Source of the DNA: Pseudomonadota bacterium
GTDB lineage: Bacteria; Pseudomonadota; Gammaproteobacteria; Pseudomonadales; Oleiphilaceae
Direction of reading: 5' to 3'
NCBI GenBank assembly: GCA_002747395.1
Contig: PDPE01000028.1
Location: forward strand, 1-64,000
Length of the DNA: 64,000 nt
In this document: piece after piece, positions 9,966-19,783 of the stretch
How the letters are laid out: each line of letters opens with the position of its first letter
Numbering within the stretch: position 1 is the stretch's first letter
The notes under the pieces: generated by a model
The model's input: the letters and a program-made list of their open reading frames with translations, nothing else
Databases searched by the model: none
Told to the model about the DNA's origin: nothing
Program-made: the position numbers and the translations under genes

Positions 9966-10751
9966 CTATTTGGCCCGAAAGCTGACCCTGACATTTTTCT
10001 CTCTGGAAACCAGGATCACGACTCGTCTGTTTTGCTGGCGCCCTTCTGCGGTTTCGTTGGATGCAACAGGTTGGGTGCTTCCATAACCTACCGCAGCCAT
10101 CCTCGTCTGTGCCACACCCTCGGAAACCAGCAAGCGAACAATCGCAGAAGCACGGGCGGCACTCAACTCCCAGTTGCTCGGAAATGAACGGGTTCTAATC
10201 GGTATATTGTCGGTAAATCCTTCGACCAGAATGGCATACTCCGTGTTTTTAAGTACGTTGGCGATTTTTTCCATCACCGGAAATGATTCGTAAACAGGCT
10301 CCGTGCCACCACTGGTAAACAGGATTTTTTCCTTGAGAGAGATTTCGATCCAGTCATCATTTTCATTAATACTGACCAATCCATCAGTAACCAGCGTGTC
10401 AAGCGTCGTGGCAAACTGATCAGCAATTTCCCGAAACGTATTCACCTCGGTCTGAATATTCCCCTCCCCCCCGCGAGGAGCAATCACAATAGCATGCAAC
10501 GGGCTGGCATCTGACGATTCCGAAGGTTGGCTATAGGAGATATTCTCGCCAATGGCAATAGGGGTAATACTGCGCTGAGAAGCATTGAACACGCCTTCGA
10601 GTGTTTCGGATAACACCTTGTACTTCCCTTCGTTTACCGAGGATACGGAATACATCACAACAAAAAATGCAAAAAGCAGGGTGATAAAATCCGCATAAGA
10701 GACAAGCCAGCGCTCTTTATTATCGGGCTGTTCGTTATTTTTTTTACGCAT
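9966..10751 (-). CDS. motD: Flagellar stator protein MotD (MotB family)
   Basis: 261 aa from the ATG at 10751. A basic N-terminus is followed by the MotB plug/transmembrane segment RWLVSYADFITLLFAFFVVM (about 17-36), whose Asp is the ion-binding residue. An OmpA-like peptidoglycan-binding domain lies around 130-250 with GFTDNIP and WELSAARA. It partners MotC. In Pseudomonas the MotCD stator supports swarming and motility under load. A TTG nine bases upstream is a possible alternative start. Confidence 0.93.
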   Translation of the reverse strand: MRKKNNEQPDNKERWLVSYADFITLLFAFFVVMYSVSSVNEGKYKVLSETLEGVFNASQRSITPIAIGENISYSQPSESSDASPLHAIVIAPRGGEGNIQTEVNTFREIADQFATTLDTLVTDGLVSINENDDWIEISLKEKILFTSGGTEPVYESFPVMEKIANVLKNTEYAILVEGFTDNIPIRTRSFPSNWELSAARASAIVRLLVSEGVAQTRMAAVGYGSTQPVASNETAEGRQQNRRVVILVSREKNVRVSFRAK

Positions 10752-10824
10752 TGCCAACAAACCTTTTGTGAACCATCCGACAGAGCGTTTTCACTCCGAC
10801 AAAGCCGTAAACACACATCAAAGC

Positions 10825-11568
10825 CTACACAGGAATAAAACCTTTCAATTTGTGCTCAATTGCCCGGGGGTTCTCACCCTCTGCGATCGAGACTATCCCC
10901 TCAATCATCAATTCACCGTAGACAGCCTGCCTGCGGGATATCTCTTTCAGTTTGCTGGCGATGGGGAATAAAAACAGGTTGGCAAAGGCAACCCCGTATA
11001 TGGTCGCAACAAAGGCAGTGGCTATCCCCGAACCCAACAGCTTGGGGTCTTGCAGGTTGCTCATCACATGAATCAGCCCCATAACGGCACCGATAATACC
11101 AATCGTTGGGGAATAACCGCCCATGCTTTCATAGAATCTGGCAGCATCCAGTTCCCGGTGTTCCCGAGCGACGATTTCCACCTCAAGAATACTCCGGATA
11201 CTTTCCGGCTCGGTACCATCAACAAGCAGCTGCAATGCTTTTTGAGCAAAGGGTTCCTGCTCCTTCTCCGCAACAGGCTCCAAACCGAGCAAGCCATTTT
11301 TTCGTGCTCGCAAGCTCCAGGAAAGCACCTTGTCTATTCCTGTTTCGAGGGAAACATAGGGAGGGACAAAAATCCACTTCAGGCGTTTCAGGGAAAAAAC
11401 CAGTAACGAAAAAGAAGTTTGAATAAAAATGGCAGAAAAGGTGCCGCCGATAACTATAACAGCAGCCGGGCCATTCACCAGGCCTTGAACATGGCCACCT
11501 TCAAGAAGGTTCCCGCCGATGATCGCAGCAAATGCGAAAATAACACCGACAATACTCAGAATGTCCAT
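10825..11568 (-). CDS. motC: Flagellar stator protein MotC (MotA family)
   Basis: 247 aa with four predicted membrane segments (two near 5-50, two near 150-205) and the MotA cytoplasmic loop between them. The conserved GGYSPTIGIIGAVMGLIHVM at about 152-171 precedes transmembrane segment 3. Its ATG follows the cheB stop directly (TAAATG), so coupling is expected. With MotD it forms the second, proton-type stator. Confidence 0.93.
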   Translation of the reverse strand: MDILSIVGVIFAFAAIIGGNLLEGGHVQGLVNGPAAVIVIGGTFSAIFIQTSFSLLVFSLKRLKWIFVPPYVSLETGIDKVLSWSLRARKNGLLGLEPVAEKEQEPFAQKALQLLVDGTEPESIRSILEVEIVAREHRELDAARFYESMGGYSPTIGIIGAVMGLIHVMSNLQDPKLLGSGIATAFVATIYGVAFANLFLFPIASKLKEISRRQAVYGELMIEGIVSIAEGENPRAIEHKLKGFIPV

Positions 11569-12717
11569 TTAAATAACACCGTTCGCCAGGTTCTCTCCGA
11601 TATCTTCAATATTCATAACAATATCGGTAAGGCCTGCGCGCTCTACTGCCATCGGCATACCATATATCACAGAGGATTTTTCATCCTGGGACCAGACTGC
11701 CGAGCCGGTTTGCTTCATCATTCGACAGCCCTCCTTCCCGTCGGCTCCCATGCCGGTCAAAACAATCGCCAGGGTTTTGCCGGGCATCAGCCTGGCTGCA
11801 GAGCCAAAAGTGACATCAATACAAGGTTTGTAGTTAAGCCGACTGTCGCCGGGCAAGATTCTTACCCTGCCACGACCATCAAGCATCATTTGCACACCAC
11901 CCGGTGCCAGAAGCGAAACACCCCTTTGCAGTTTGTCCCCGTCTTTTGCCTCTCTGACAGTAATCTGGCACATTTTATCCAGACGTTCTGCAAAGGCAGG
12001 GGTAAAGCTGGCCGGCATATGCTGGACAAGAACAATCGGTGCCGGAAAATCAGATCGAAGTTTGGTCAGCACTTTTTGAAGTGCCACCGGCCCGCCGGTT
12101 GAAGCCCCGATCAAAACACAACCGTAGGATTTCGCTGCCACTCTCTGGCCCGATGGAGCGGCTTTTTTAGGCCGTGTCGGGCGTTCGAGGTTTTGCCTAT
12201 CAACGGTGTACTGTCTTTTTTCAGGTCGCACCAGGGTTGAACGGGAAGTGACAGGCCGCGCCTGAGCAGGCGGTGGAGGAGCCAATTTTTTCGCAGAAAC
12301 GGCAGAGGAAATTTTCCCCCGGCTTTGGGCAATATCAATGATTCGCCCGGTTAAAATCTGCTTGAGTCGGCTGCTGTCCCTTGATATATCCTCAAAGTTC
12401 TTTGGCAGAAAATCCACTGCTCCCGCCTCGAGTGCATCCAGCGTGACGCGAGCACCTTCATGGGTGAGAGAAGAAAACATCAAAATCGGGGTCGGGTTGG
12501 TCGCCATAATTTCCCGAACCGCAGAAATCCCGTCCATCACCGGCATTTCATAGTCCATGGTAATCACATCAGGCTTGAGCCGGGGAACCAGCTCCACCGC
12601 TTCCTTACCATTGGAAGCCATTCCCACGACCGTAATTTCCTGAACCGGGTTGAGTATTTCGCTTACTCTTCGGCGAAAAAAACCCGAGTCATCGACCACT
12701 AGCACCCTAACAGCCAT
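11569..12717 (-). CDS. cheB: Chemotaxis methylesterase CheB
   Basis: 382 aa. Receiver domain (1-125) with VLVVDDSG, the phospho-accepting Asp in VITMDYEMPVMDG and Lys in FLPK. A long Pro/Arg-rich linker (about 140-190) precedes the methylesterase domain with Ser in GASTGGP, His in LVQHMP and Asp in GMGADG. It demethylates or deamidates chemoreceptors after phosphorylation by CheA. Lies 76 bp after cheA and abuts motC. Confidence 0.96.
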   Translation of the reverse strand: MAVRVLVVDDSGFFRRRVSEILNPVQEITVVGMASNGKEAVELVPRLKPDVITMDYEMPVMDGISAVREIMATNPTPILMFSSLTHEGARVTLDALEAGAVDFLPKNFEDISRDSSRLKQILTGRIIDIAQSRGKISSAVSAKKLAPPPPAQARPVTSRSTLVRPEKRQYTVDRQNLERPTRPKKAAPSGQRVAAKSYGCVLIGASTGGPVALQKVLTKLRSDFPAPIVLVQHMPASFTPAFAERLDKMCQITVREAKDGDKLQRGVSLLAPGGVQMMLDGRGRVRILPGDSRLNYKPCIDVTFGSAARLMPGKTLAIVLTGMGADGKEGCRMMKQTGSAVWSQDEKSSVIYGMPMAVERAGLTDIVMNIEDIGENLANGVI

Positions 12718-12793
12718 TTATCCCCCCGCTTTCACCACAACAAACAACTCCGACTGTTAGATTCGCCCCCTGTGAACATCACAAAAAAGAGAA

Positions 12794-15049
12794 TCAGGCA
12801 TAACGCTGCAACAGACTTGGAATATCCAGAATCAGCGCTATTCTTCCATCCCCCGTAATTGTGGCTCCCGCCATACCGGGAGTACCATGCAACATTTTAC
12901 CCAGGGGCTTGATAACAACCTCCTCCTGGCCAACAAGCTGGTCGACAACAAACCCCACACGTTTGGTGCCAACAGAAACAATGACAACATGCGCGGACTC
13001 GGATTTGGTCTGCCCGACAGAACCCTTGACCAACCATTTTTTAATGTGGAACAGGGGGTACACCTTGTCCCTGACCACCACACACTCCTGACCATCCACC
13101 ACATTGGTATGACTGATATCCAGGTGGAATATCTCTACCACACTGACCAGCGGAAACGCGAAAGACTGATCTTCAAGCATCACCATCAATGTGGGCATAA
13201 TTGCCAGTGTTAAAGGTACCTTGATACTGATTCTCGACCCTTTACCCAGCTCCGAGGCGATACTGAGCTGACCATTCAGCTGGGTTATTTTGGTTTTCAC
13301 GACGTCCATACCGACACCACGGCCGGAGACATCCGAAATTTTTTCCTTGGTTGAAAAACCTGGTGCGAAAATCAGGTTGAAACATTCACTGTCAGCCAGT
13401 CTGTCGGCTGCATCCTGATCATACAAGCCTTTCTCGACAGCCTTTCTTCGCAGCACATCAGCATCCATTCCTGCACCATCGTCTTCGATAGAAAGCAGAA
13501 TATGATCACCTTCCTGTTCCGCCGACAAAACAACACGCCCCGTTCGCGGTTTATTTGCCGCTTCTCTGACATCAGGCGCCTCCACACCGTGATCGACTGC
13601 ATTTCTTACCAGGTGAACCAACGGGTCTGAAAGTGCCTCAACCAGGTTCTTGTCCAGGTCTGTATCTTCACCTTTCAAAACCAGGTTGACTTCTTTTTTC
13701 AGGCTACGCGCCAAATCCCTGACCACACGGGGAAATCGACCAAAAACCTTTTTGATGGGTTGCATTCGTGTCTGCATAACCGCAGATTGGAGGTCTCCGG
13801 TAACGACGTCCAGGTTGGACACGGCCTTCTGCATACCCTCATCAGAAATTTCGTCGCCGAGTCGTTTCAGGCGATTTCTCACCAGCACAAGCTCACCAAC
13901 CATATTCATAATGTCATCAAGCCGCTTGGTATCGACCCGAACCGTCGTTTCAGTGGCAATCAAAGCGTCTTTGCCCGGCTGGGAGCCACGCTTTGCAGGC
14001 TTTCCGGGAGCCTTCCTGGCGGGCGCAGGGTTCGGTGAACCAGCCGGCCTTGCATCTGCCCCGGGTCGGGATTCATGCGCAGCTTTTGGCCTGGTTTCAT
14101 GGCCGGATTCTGACCGGGAAACCGGCCCGGAACTGTCTTTCGCAGAACTGGAACTGCCTTTCGCAGAAGAAGATGAAACCGGGCCTTTCCCCGCGCCGTG
14201 CAGTTCGTCCAGCAATTGTTCAAATTCATCTTCTGAAATAATTTCGTCGCTGTCAGTTTCCTTGCCTGAAGAACCGGTATCCTTGCCTGGCAAAGACGCA
14301 TCAGCAGAAGATTGTGCCGGATTCGCCCCGGCCTGCTGGCCCACACTGCCAAACCGGCCTTTGCCATGAAGCTCATCCAACAGTTTCTCAAACTCTTCCT
14401 GGGTTATTTCATCTCCGGAGTCGGATTCCGGGGTGGCCGGCTCACTGCCCATTTCCAACGAGCCTGCGGCTGCGGCAGTTTCTTTTGCCTCTGCCTTGCT
14501 ATCCGTATCTTCCAGCGCATCCAGCAATTGTTCAAACTCGTCATCGGTAATATCGCCGGCTTTGGTTGGCTCATCAGGAGTTGCTGCGACCGTCGAGTCT
14601 GCAGCAACCTGTGCCTCCTGACCAGATGGAGCCTCACCGTCCGCCCCGGCTTCAGAGGCTTCGGGCTCGGCCAATCTACTCAATTGGGCGAGCAATTCAG
14701 GCTCGGCCGGATCGGGTTCCTGACGGGCTCGAACCTGGTCAAACATTTCATTGACCGTATCCAGCGCCTGTAAAACCACATCCATCAATTCAGCGTCAAC
14801 CGACCGTTTGCCATTTCGCAGAGTGTCAAAGACGTTTTCTGCCACATGACAGCAGTCTACAAGGTTATCCAGTTGCAAAAACCCGGCACCACCCTTTACA
14901 GTATGAAACCCGCGAAAAATAGCATTTAACAAATCGTTATCTTCAGGGTTTCGCTCCAGATCAACCAACTGCTCGGACAATAGTTCCAGAATTTCTCCTG
15001 CTTCCACCAAAAAGTCCTGCAATATTTCTTCATCGGCCTCAAATGCCAT
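12794..15049 (-). CDS. cheA: Chemotaxis histidine kinase CheA (flagellar cluster)
   Basis: 751 aa. The P1 HPt domain has the phosphorylated His49 in FHTVKGGAG. Dimerisation P3 begins near 370, the ATPase P4 contains VRNAVDHGVE and GRGVGMDVV, and P5 is CheW-like to the end. Between P1 and P3 is a 250-residue Ser/Ala/Pro-rich linker in which I see no P2 domain. Instead an acidic motif of the form DEFEQLLDELHGKG occurs three times (about residues 165-180, 213-230 and 267-285). It could be a CheY-docking substitute; that is inference. Confidence 0.95.
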   Translation of the reverse strand: MAFEADEEILQDFLVEAGEILELLSEQLVDLERNPEDNDLLNAIFRGFHTVKGGAGFLQLDNLVDCCHVAENVFDTLRNGKRSVDAELMDVVLQALDTVNEMFDQVRARQEPDPAEPELLAQLSRLAEPEASEAGADGEAPSGQEAQVAADSTVAATPDEPTKAGDITDDEFEQLLDALEDTDSKAEAKETAAAAGSLEMGSEPATPESDSGDEITQEEFEKLLDELHGKGRFGSVGQQAGANPAQSSADASLPGKDTGSSGKETDSDEIISEDEFEQLLDELHGAGKGPVSSSSAKGSSSSAKDSSGPVSRSESGHETRPKAAHESRPGADARPAGSPNPAPARKAPGKPAKRGSQPGKDALIATETTVRVDTKRLDDIMNMVGELVLVRNRLKRLGDEISDEGMQKAVSNLDVVTGDLQSAVMQTRMQPIKKVFGRFPRVVRDLARSLKKEVNLVLKGEDTDLDKNLVEALSDPLVHLVRNAVDHGVEAPDVREAANKPRTGRVVLSAEQEGDHILLSIEDDGAGMDADVLRRKAVEKGLYDQDAADRLADSECFNLIFAPGFSTKEKISDVSGRGVGMDVVKTKITQLNGQLSIASELGKGSRISIKVPLTLAIMPTLMVMLEDQSFAFPLVSVVEIFHLDISHTNVVDGQECVVVRDKVYPLFHIKKWLVKGSVGQTKSESAHVVIVSVGTKRVGFVVDQLVGQEEVVIKPLGKMLHGTPGMAGATITGDGRIALILDIPSLLQRYA

Positions 15050-15061
15050 TAAAGCACCCCT

Positions 15062-15853
15062 TTAAAAACCCAAACTGGAAAGCAAATCATCAACATCATC
15101 CTGGCTCGACACAACATCTGTGCGTTCTTCAGCTTTCATCTGTGGACCTTCGCCACGGCTGACATCATTATCTTTTTGCTCAAAAATATGCTCTGTCCCG
15201 GTTAATTTGTCCAACTGTCCGGCCATCTTGACGAGCGCCACCAGATTGGCTTCCACTTCCGTCACCAGAGCAGTGACTTTCTGGATCGCCTGTCCGGTCA
15301 AATCCTGAAAGTCCTGAGCCAGCAAGATATCAGACAGATTGCAATAGACCTTATCCGACTGAACAGACATTTTCTCAAGAAATACGTCTACCTTTTTGTA
15401 AAACTCCCGAAACTCTTCGGGCGGCATTTCCCTTCTCCGCAACCTGCCCCAGCCATCTTTAAGCGATTCCGCTTCCTGCTTCATTCCGGAGGCAATCGGC
15501 ATGCTTTCCTCAACCAGATCCATTGTCCTGTTTGCTGCCTTGCTGGTCATATCAATCACATAGGAAAGACGATCCGATGCATCTTCCATTTTGGACATTT
15601 CATCCTGTTGACTCTGTGTCATTTTCGAATCAATGTGAAAGGATCGTATCGCTTCATGCAAACTTCGAGTTAATCGCCCGACCTCCTGATACAAACTCAT
15701 ATCCCGGGTCTGGTTGAGTTCGGATATCACCTTGAGGGCATCGGGGTAATTCCCGGAATCGACCAGATGCTTGAGATTCGCGGCCTGATCCCTCAACTGG
15801 ATTTCAAAATCCAGCAAAGTTTCTTTATCATCGCGTTTGTTTTCGTCAATCAT
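15062..15853 (-). CDS. cheZ: Chemotaxis phosphatase CheZ
   Basis: 263 aa from the ATG at 15853; the reading frame extends upstream to 15949 but that part overlaps cheY and is not CheZ-like. Mostly helical, with the catalytic region ILLAQDFQDLTGQAIQKV (Gln as active residue) near 190 and the C-terminal CheY-tether DDVDDLLSSLGF. Dephosphorylates CheY-P. Lies between cheY and cheA. Confidence 0.94.
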   Translation of the reverse strand: MIDENKRDDKETLLDFEIQLRDQAANLKHLVDSGNYPDALKVISELNQTRDMSLYQEVGRLTRSLHEAIRSFHIDSKMTQSQQDEMSKMEDASDRLSYVIDMTSKAANRTMDLVEESMPIASGMKQEAESLKDGWGRLRRREMPPEEFREFYKKVDVFLEKMSVQSDKVYCNLSDILLAQDFQDLTGQAIQKVTALVTEVEANLVALVKMAGQLDKLTGTEHIFEQKDNDVSRGEGPQMKAEERTDVVSSQDDVDDLLSSLGF

Positions 15854-15878
15854 AGAATTATTGTCCAACCAGATAAAG

Positions 15879-16250
15879 CTACTCGATACGCTCAAAAATT
15901 TTCTCGATTTTTTCTTTAAGTACCGCTGCAGTGAACGGTTTAACCACATAACCGTTCACACCGGCCTGTGCGGCTGCGACAATCTGATCACGCTTGGCTT
16001 CCGCTGTTACCATGAGTACCGGCAGGTTTTTAAGGCTGTCGTCTGAACGAACCGCACGCAAAAGCTCTATCCCTGTCATACCAGGCATATTCCAGTCTGT
16101 CACCAGGAAGTCATATTTCCCGGTTTGGAGCATAGGCAAAGCAGTGTTGCCATCATCTGCCTCATCTGTGTTTGTAAAGCCCAAGTCTCTCAGAAGGTTT
16201 TTAATAATTCGTCTCATTGTAGAAAAGTCATCTACAACCAGAATTTTCAT
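15879..16250 (-). CDS. cheY: Chemotaxis response regulator CheY
   Basis: 123 aa single receiver domain starting [14 protein letters not shown]. Acid pocket DD (7-8), phospho-acceptor Asp in [13 protein letters not shown] (about 52), Thr in MVTAEA and Lys in YVVKPF. An in-frame TTG at 16274 would add eight non-conserved residues, so the ATG at 16250 is preferred. CheY-P binds FliM/FliN at the motor to change rotation. Confidence 0.96.
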   Translation of the reverse strand: MKILVVDDFSTMRRIIKNLLRDLGFTNTDEADDGNTALPMLQTGKYDFLVTDWNMPGMTGIELLRAVRSDDSLKNLPVLMVTAEAKRDQIVAAAQAGVNGYVVKPFTAAVLKEKIEKIFERIE

Positions 16251-16425
16251 ACTCTTGTCCAAATCGACCTCCAATGCCGAGGTTGAAAACCCTAAATAAA
16301 CCTAATCACACTACAATAGAGTCTAGCTTGAGTTCGGCGGGTATCCAGTTTTTTAGTGGGAAAAAACAAAGGAATTCAGCTTTGCCCGGGGAATATCACC
16401 GAAAAAAACGATCCGTCACCCGGGC

Positions 16426-17157
16426 TCAGGCCCACTCCGTTAATCGCGCTTTCAGCCTGTGGGCCGCCTGGCTGTGAATCTGACTGACACGAGACTCACT
16501 GACCGAAAGGATTTGCCCTATTTCCTTGAGATTCAGCTCTTCGCTGTAATACAACGACAGGATCAGCTTTTCCTTTTCGGGCAACCCGCCTATTGCCTCA
16601 GCCAATCTTTGTTGAAACAACTCTTTCTGAACACCATCATAAAGACCACCAGAATCCGGGTCATACATGCTGGCGGAACCCTCGTCGGACTCCAGCACCT
16701 CATCGAAACTGAACAGCTTGCCGCTTAATGAGTCCTGACTGAGCGCATAGTACTCTTCCAGGGTGATACCCATTTCTTCAGCGACCTCGGCATCCCGGGC
16801 ATCGCGCCCGACACGATCCTCGACACGTTTGATGGCGTCGGCAATTTTCCTGCTGTTGCGATGAACGGATCTGGGCACCCAGTCACCCTTGCGAATCTCA
16901 TCCATCATCGCGCCGCGAATCCGGATACCCGCATAGGTTTCGAACGATGCTCCCCTGGAGACATCATACTTGCGCGATGCCTCCAGCAAACCAATCATGC
17001 CACTTTGAATCAGGTCTTCGATTTGAACACTGTCCGGCAGGCGAGCCAGCAAATGCTGGGCTATCCGCTTGACCAAAGGGGCATGTTTGTGAACCAGTTC
17101 ATCCGTCTGGTTTGAACGAACATCATTGTACATTGAAAGACCACCAGCCAATGTCAT
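16426..17157 (-). CDS. fliA: Flagellar sigma factor FliA (sigma-28)
   Basis: 243 aa. Region 2 has APLVKRIAQHLLARLP and IEDLIQSGMIGLLEA, followed by the FliA-typical region 3. Region 4 ends in LNLKEIGQILSVSESRVSQIH. Transcribes late flagellar and chemotaxis genes. Placed after fleN and before cheY as in Pseudomonas. A second Met eight residues in (17133) is also possible. Confidence 0.96.
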   Translation of the reverse strand: MTLAGGLSMYNDVRSNQTDELVHKHAPLVKRIAQHLLARLPDSVQIEDLIQSGMIGLLEASRKYDVSRGASFETYAGIRIRGAMMDEIRKGDWVPRSVHRNSRKIADAIKRVEDRVGRDARDAEVAEEMGITLEEYYALSQDSLSGKLFSFDEVLESDEGSASMYDPDSGGLYDGVQKELFQQRLAEAIGGLPEKEKLILSLYYSEELNLKEIGQILSVSESRVSQIHSQAAHRLKARLTEWA

Positions 17158-17312
17158 CGCATTTTATGTCTGTTTTTCGATCAGGTCGGCAAATCCCCTG
17201 CCCGGCCTGATTCGCACTTCAAAACGAACCCACCTGGTTCAGTATAGATCACTAAAAAAAACAGGAGGTTTTTTTGGCTGTCACTGTTTTCAGCTGTCAC
17301 AGTTTTCGCCCC

Positions 17313-18134
17313 TCACTGTCTGGCTTCGACCAGACGTTCGACGAAAAACTCCAGATGTCCGCGCGGGGACGCAGGCAAGGGCCAACCATCTGCCTTTTTG
17401 GCAAGTGCTTTCATCGCAATGGCCGCTTTCGATCTCGGATAGGCGTCAACAACTGCCCGTTGACGTTGCACGGCCTTTTTCACCGCATCATCATGCGGGA
17501 TACAGCCTGCATATTGGAGTGCCACCTCGTCAAGAAAACGCTCGATCACTTTAGACAGCTTGGCAAACAGTGTCATTCCTTCCTGTGGTGTCTTGACCAT
17601 ATTCGCCAGAATACGAAACCGGAACAGGCCATAATCCCGGTGCAACAGCTTCATCAATGCATAGGTATCCGCTATCGAAGTAGGCTCGTCACACACCACC
17701 ATAATTATTTCCTGCGAGGCCCGCAAAAAACTTACCACCCCCTCGGAAATTCCCGCAGCAGTATCAACAATCAATACATCAACACTGTCACCAAGATCAC
17801 TGAACGCCTGAATCAATCCGCCATGCTCCGCGGGACTCAGTGACGTCATCGTCTGAGTTCCCGAGGAAGCAGGCACGATTTTTATGCCTTTGGGGCCATC
17901 GACCAATATGTCTCGAAGACTGCACTGACCGCCAATCACATCTGCGATATTGCGCTTGCCCGAGATGCCCAGCAAGACATCGATGTTTGCCAGACCAAGA
18001 TCGGCATCCAGTACGACAACCCGCCGACCAAGTTCTGCCAGACCGATAGCCAGATTCACGGAGACATTGCTTTTGCCGACTCCCCCTTTACCGCCACTTA
18101 CGGCGATCACTTGTACCGGGTGAACGCTACTCAT
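17313..18134 (-). CDS. fleN: Flagellar number regulator FleN (FlhG)
   Basis: 273 aa MinD-type ATPase with SGGKGGVGKSN (13-23), VVVLDADLGLANIDVLLG and VDVLIVDTAAGIS. The C-terminal helix expected for membrane binding ends in LEFFVERLVEARQ. FleN/FlhG restrains FleQ activity and limits flagellar number together with FlhF. It is separated from flhF by a 279-bp spacer rather than the tight spacing seen in many relatives. Confidence 0.94.
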   Translation of the reverse strand: MSSVHPVQVIAVSGGKGGVGKSNVSVNLAIGLAELGRRVVVLDADLGLANIDVLLGISGKRNIADVIGGQCSLRDILVDGPKGIKIVPASSGTQTMTSLSPAEHGGLIQAFSDLGDSVDVLIVDTAAGISEGVVSFLRASQEIIMVVCDEPTSIADTYALMKLLHRDYGLFRFRILANMVKTPQEGMTLFAKLSKVIERFLDEVALQYAGCIPHDDAVKKAVQRQRAVVDAYPRSKAAIAMKALAKKADGWPLPASPRGHLEFFVERLVEARQ

Positions 18135-18346
18135 AGGCAGAACTCCCTCGTACCCCTGATAAAACCCTCTTACCCTTGAAACCCTCGCACAGATAACCCA
18201 GCACCACTAAAGCCATATTCAGTCAACTACCTTATTCCTGTTATTCCAGAGCTCCGTATGTGCCAAAGCCCGGCATATCGAAACCACGAGCGTTGAAAAT
18301 TGATCGATCAGTTTGGTTACCGCATTTCACAGACTGATACCCGCAA

Positions 18347-18376
18347 ATGAATTACCTGTGGATGAAGTACCTGCGG
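18347..18376. repeat. 15-bp tandem duplication in flhF-fleN spacer
   Basis: ATGAATTACCTGTGG (18347-18361) and ATGAAGTACCTGCGG (18362-18376) are adjacent 15-bp units differing at 2 positions; a degenerate third (ATAAACAC...) follows. They lie about 40-70 bp after the flhF stop. Confidence 0.8.
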
Positions 18377-18413
18377 ATAAACACATAACAACCTTGATAA
18401 ACTATTAGCCTAT

Positions 18414-19760
18414 TTAAGACCCTGTATGGCAATTAGACAAGCCCTTATTGCTTTCAAGCGCCAGATCCTGCAACAGGGAAACTGCCTTTCCAACCAGCAA
18501 GGCAGGGCTGGCCGGATGAATATCATCCGGAATTTTTTGTCCATCGGTAATATAGGAAACGGGCAGCCTTTCATTACACAAGAAGCCGATTACCTCACCC
18601 AGGCTGATTGCCTCATCGGTTTTTGTCACAATGCAGCCCTGCAAACCAACCGGCTCATGGGCATGAAACGAGGATTTGATAATCTGCAACTGACTTGTCG
18701 CGGGAATCACCAGGTAGTTCCTGATCCTGTATTTGCATTCGGTAAATTCTGCGATCTGGGCATGCCAGTCGGCACAGTTTTGATTGAGTCCTGCCGTATC
18801 GATCAATACCAGCTTTTTGTCTCGCAGCTTGTCCAGTACATCATTCAGCGAGTTTTCCTCATCCACAACACTCACAGGCACATCCAGAATCCTGCCAAAC
18901 ACCCTTAACTGCTCATGCGCGGCGATACGGTACCTGTCCGTGGTAACCAGGGCAACATTCCTGGCACCGTAGCGAAGAACAGTTCGTGTCGCCAGTTTAC
19001 CGATGGTTGTGGTTTTCCCGGCACCTGTGGGGCCAAAAAAGGCCAGACAACCGGTTTGATCAATGACTTCCTGTTCCTCTACCAGGCATTGGCTCGCTAT
19101 ATCTCCCAGAACCTGACGCCATGCAACGGCCAACTCCTTTTCCTTTACAACCCGCTGCAATAATGCCTCCTGAAACGATGCGTCCAACCCCATCAGACAG
19201 AGGCGATCCTTTAACTCACGGTAGACGGCAGAGGTTTTCTTTTCTGTTTCGGTGATCTGCTGTTTCAGCATGTCTTGCAACTGAAGAATTTGCGATTTCA
19301 TCTCGTTGAGCACTGCCGTATTTTCGTCATCATTGCCCTTCGAGGATTGAACCGGCTCATGGACAACGGCCTTGCCCGACGAGCGTATTTGGCGGCTGCT
19401 TGCGAGAAAGCGGTTTTCCAGATTATCAACCAGGGTTTCCCTGCTTTTGTGGTTGGCCCTTTCTCCTCCGGGATGGGTGATGGAGGAAATTCGCGCCCGG
19501 CTTTTTTGTTTTTGCTGTTCCAGCTCCAGGTGCCGTTCTGCCTGCATTCTCGCTAACTGACCAGGTGTAGGTGGCTCCCCGGAAAGGCGGCCGGAATAGT
19601 CAGACAGCATTTTCTGCTCATCGTAGTCCGTAGCGGCGACAACCTCGATCCCTCCTTCAACCTTTTTATTGGACAGTATCACGGCATCCGCACCCACTGC
19701 TTCACGAACCTGCCTCAAGGCTTCCTGCATGGTTGGGGCGAAAAACTTTTTAACATTCAT
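18414..19760 (-). CDS. flhF: Flagellar GTPase FlhF
   Basis: 448 aa SRP-type GTPase. The N-terminal basic domain starts MNVKKFFAPTMQEAL. The G domain carries G1 GPTGAGKTTT near 245-254, G3 DTAGLNQN and G4 TKTDE. Recruits early flagellar components to the pole. Starts 23 bp after the flhA stop. A 280-bp spacer with tandem repeats separates it from fleN. Confidence 0.95.
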   Translation of the reverse strand: MNVKKFFAPTMQEALRQVREAVGADAVILSNKKVEGGIEVVAATDYDEQKMLSDYSGRLSGEPPTPGQLARMQAERHLELEQQKQKSRARISSITHPGGERANHKSRETLVDNLENRFLASSRQIRSSGKAVVHEPVQSSKGNDDENTAVLNEMKSQILQLQDMLKQQITETEKKTSAVYRELKDRLCLMGLDASFQEALLQRVVKEKELAVAWRQVLGDIASQCLVEEQEVIDQTGCLAFFGPTGAGKTTTIGKLATRTVLRYGARNVALVTTDRYRIAAHEQLRVFGRILDVPVSVVDEENSLNDVLDKLRDKKLVLIDTAGLNQNCADWHAQIAEFTECKYRIRNYLVIPATSQLQIIKSSFHAHEPVGLQGCIVTKTDEAISLGEVIGFLCNERLPVSYITDGQKIPDDIHPASPALLVGKAVSLLQDLALESNKGLSNCHTGS

Positions 19761-19783
19761 ATCGGGAGCCTCCGACTGTCAAT

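Noticed and set aside
13650..14369. 239-codon plus-strand frame opposite cheA
   Set aside because: Ser-rich antisense shadow of the repetitive CheA linker, with no independent support.
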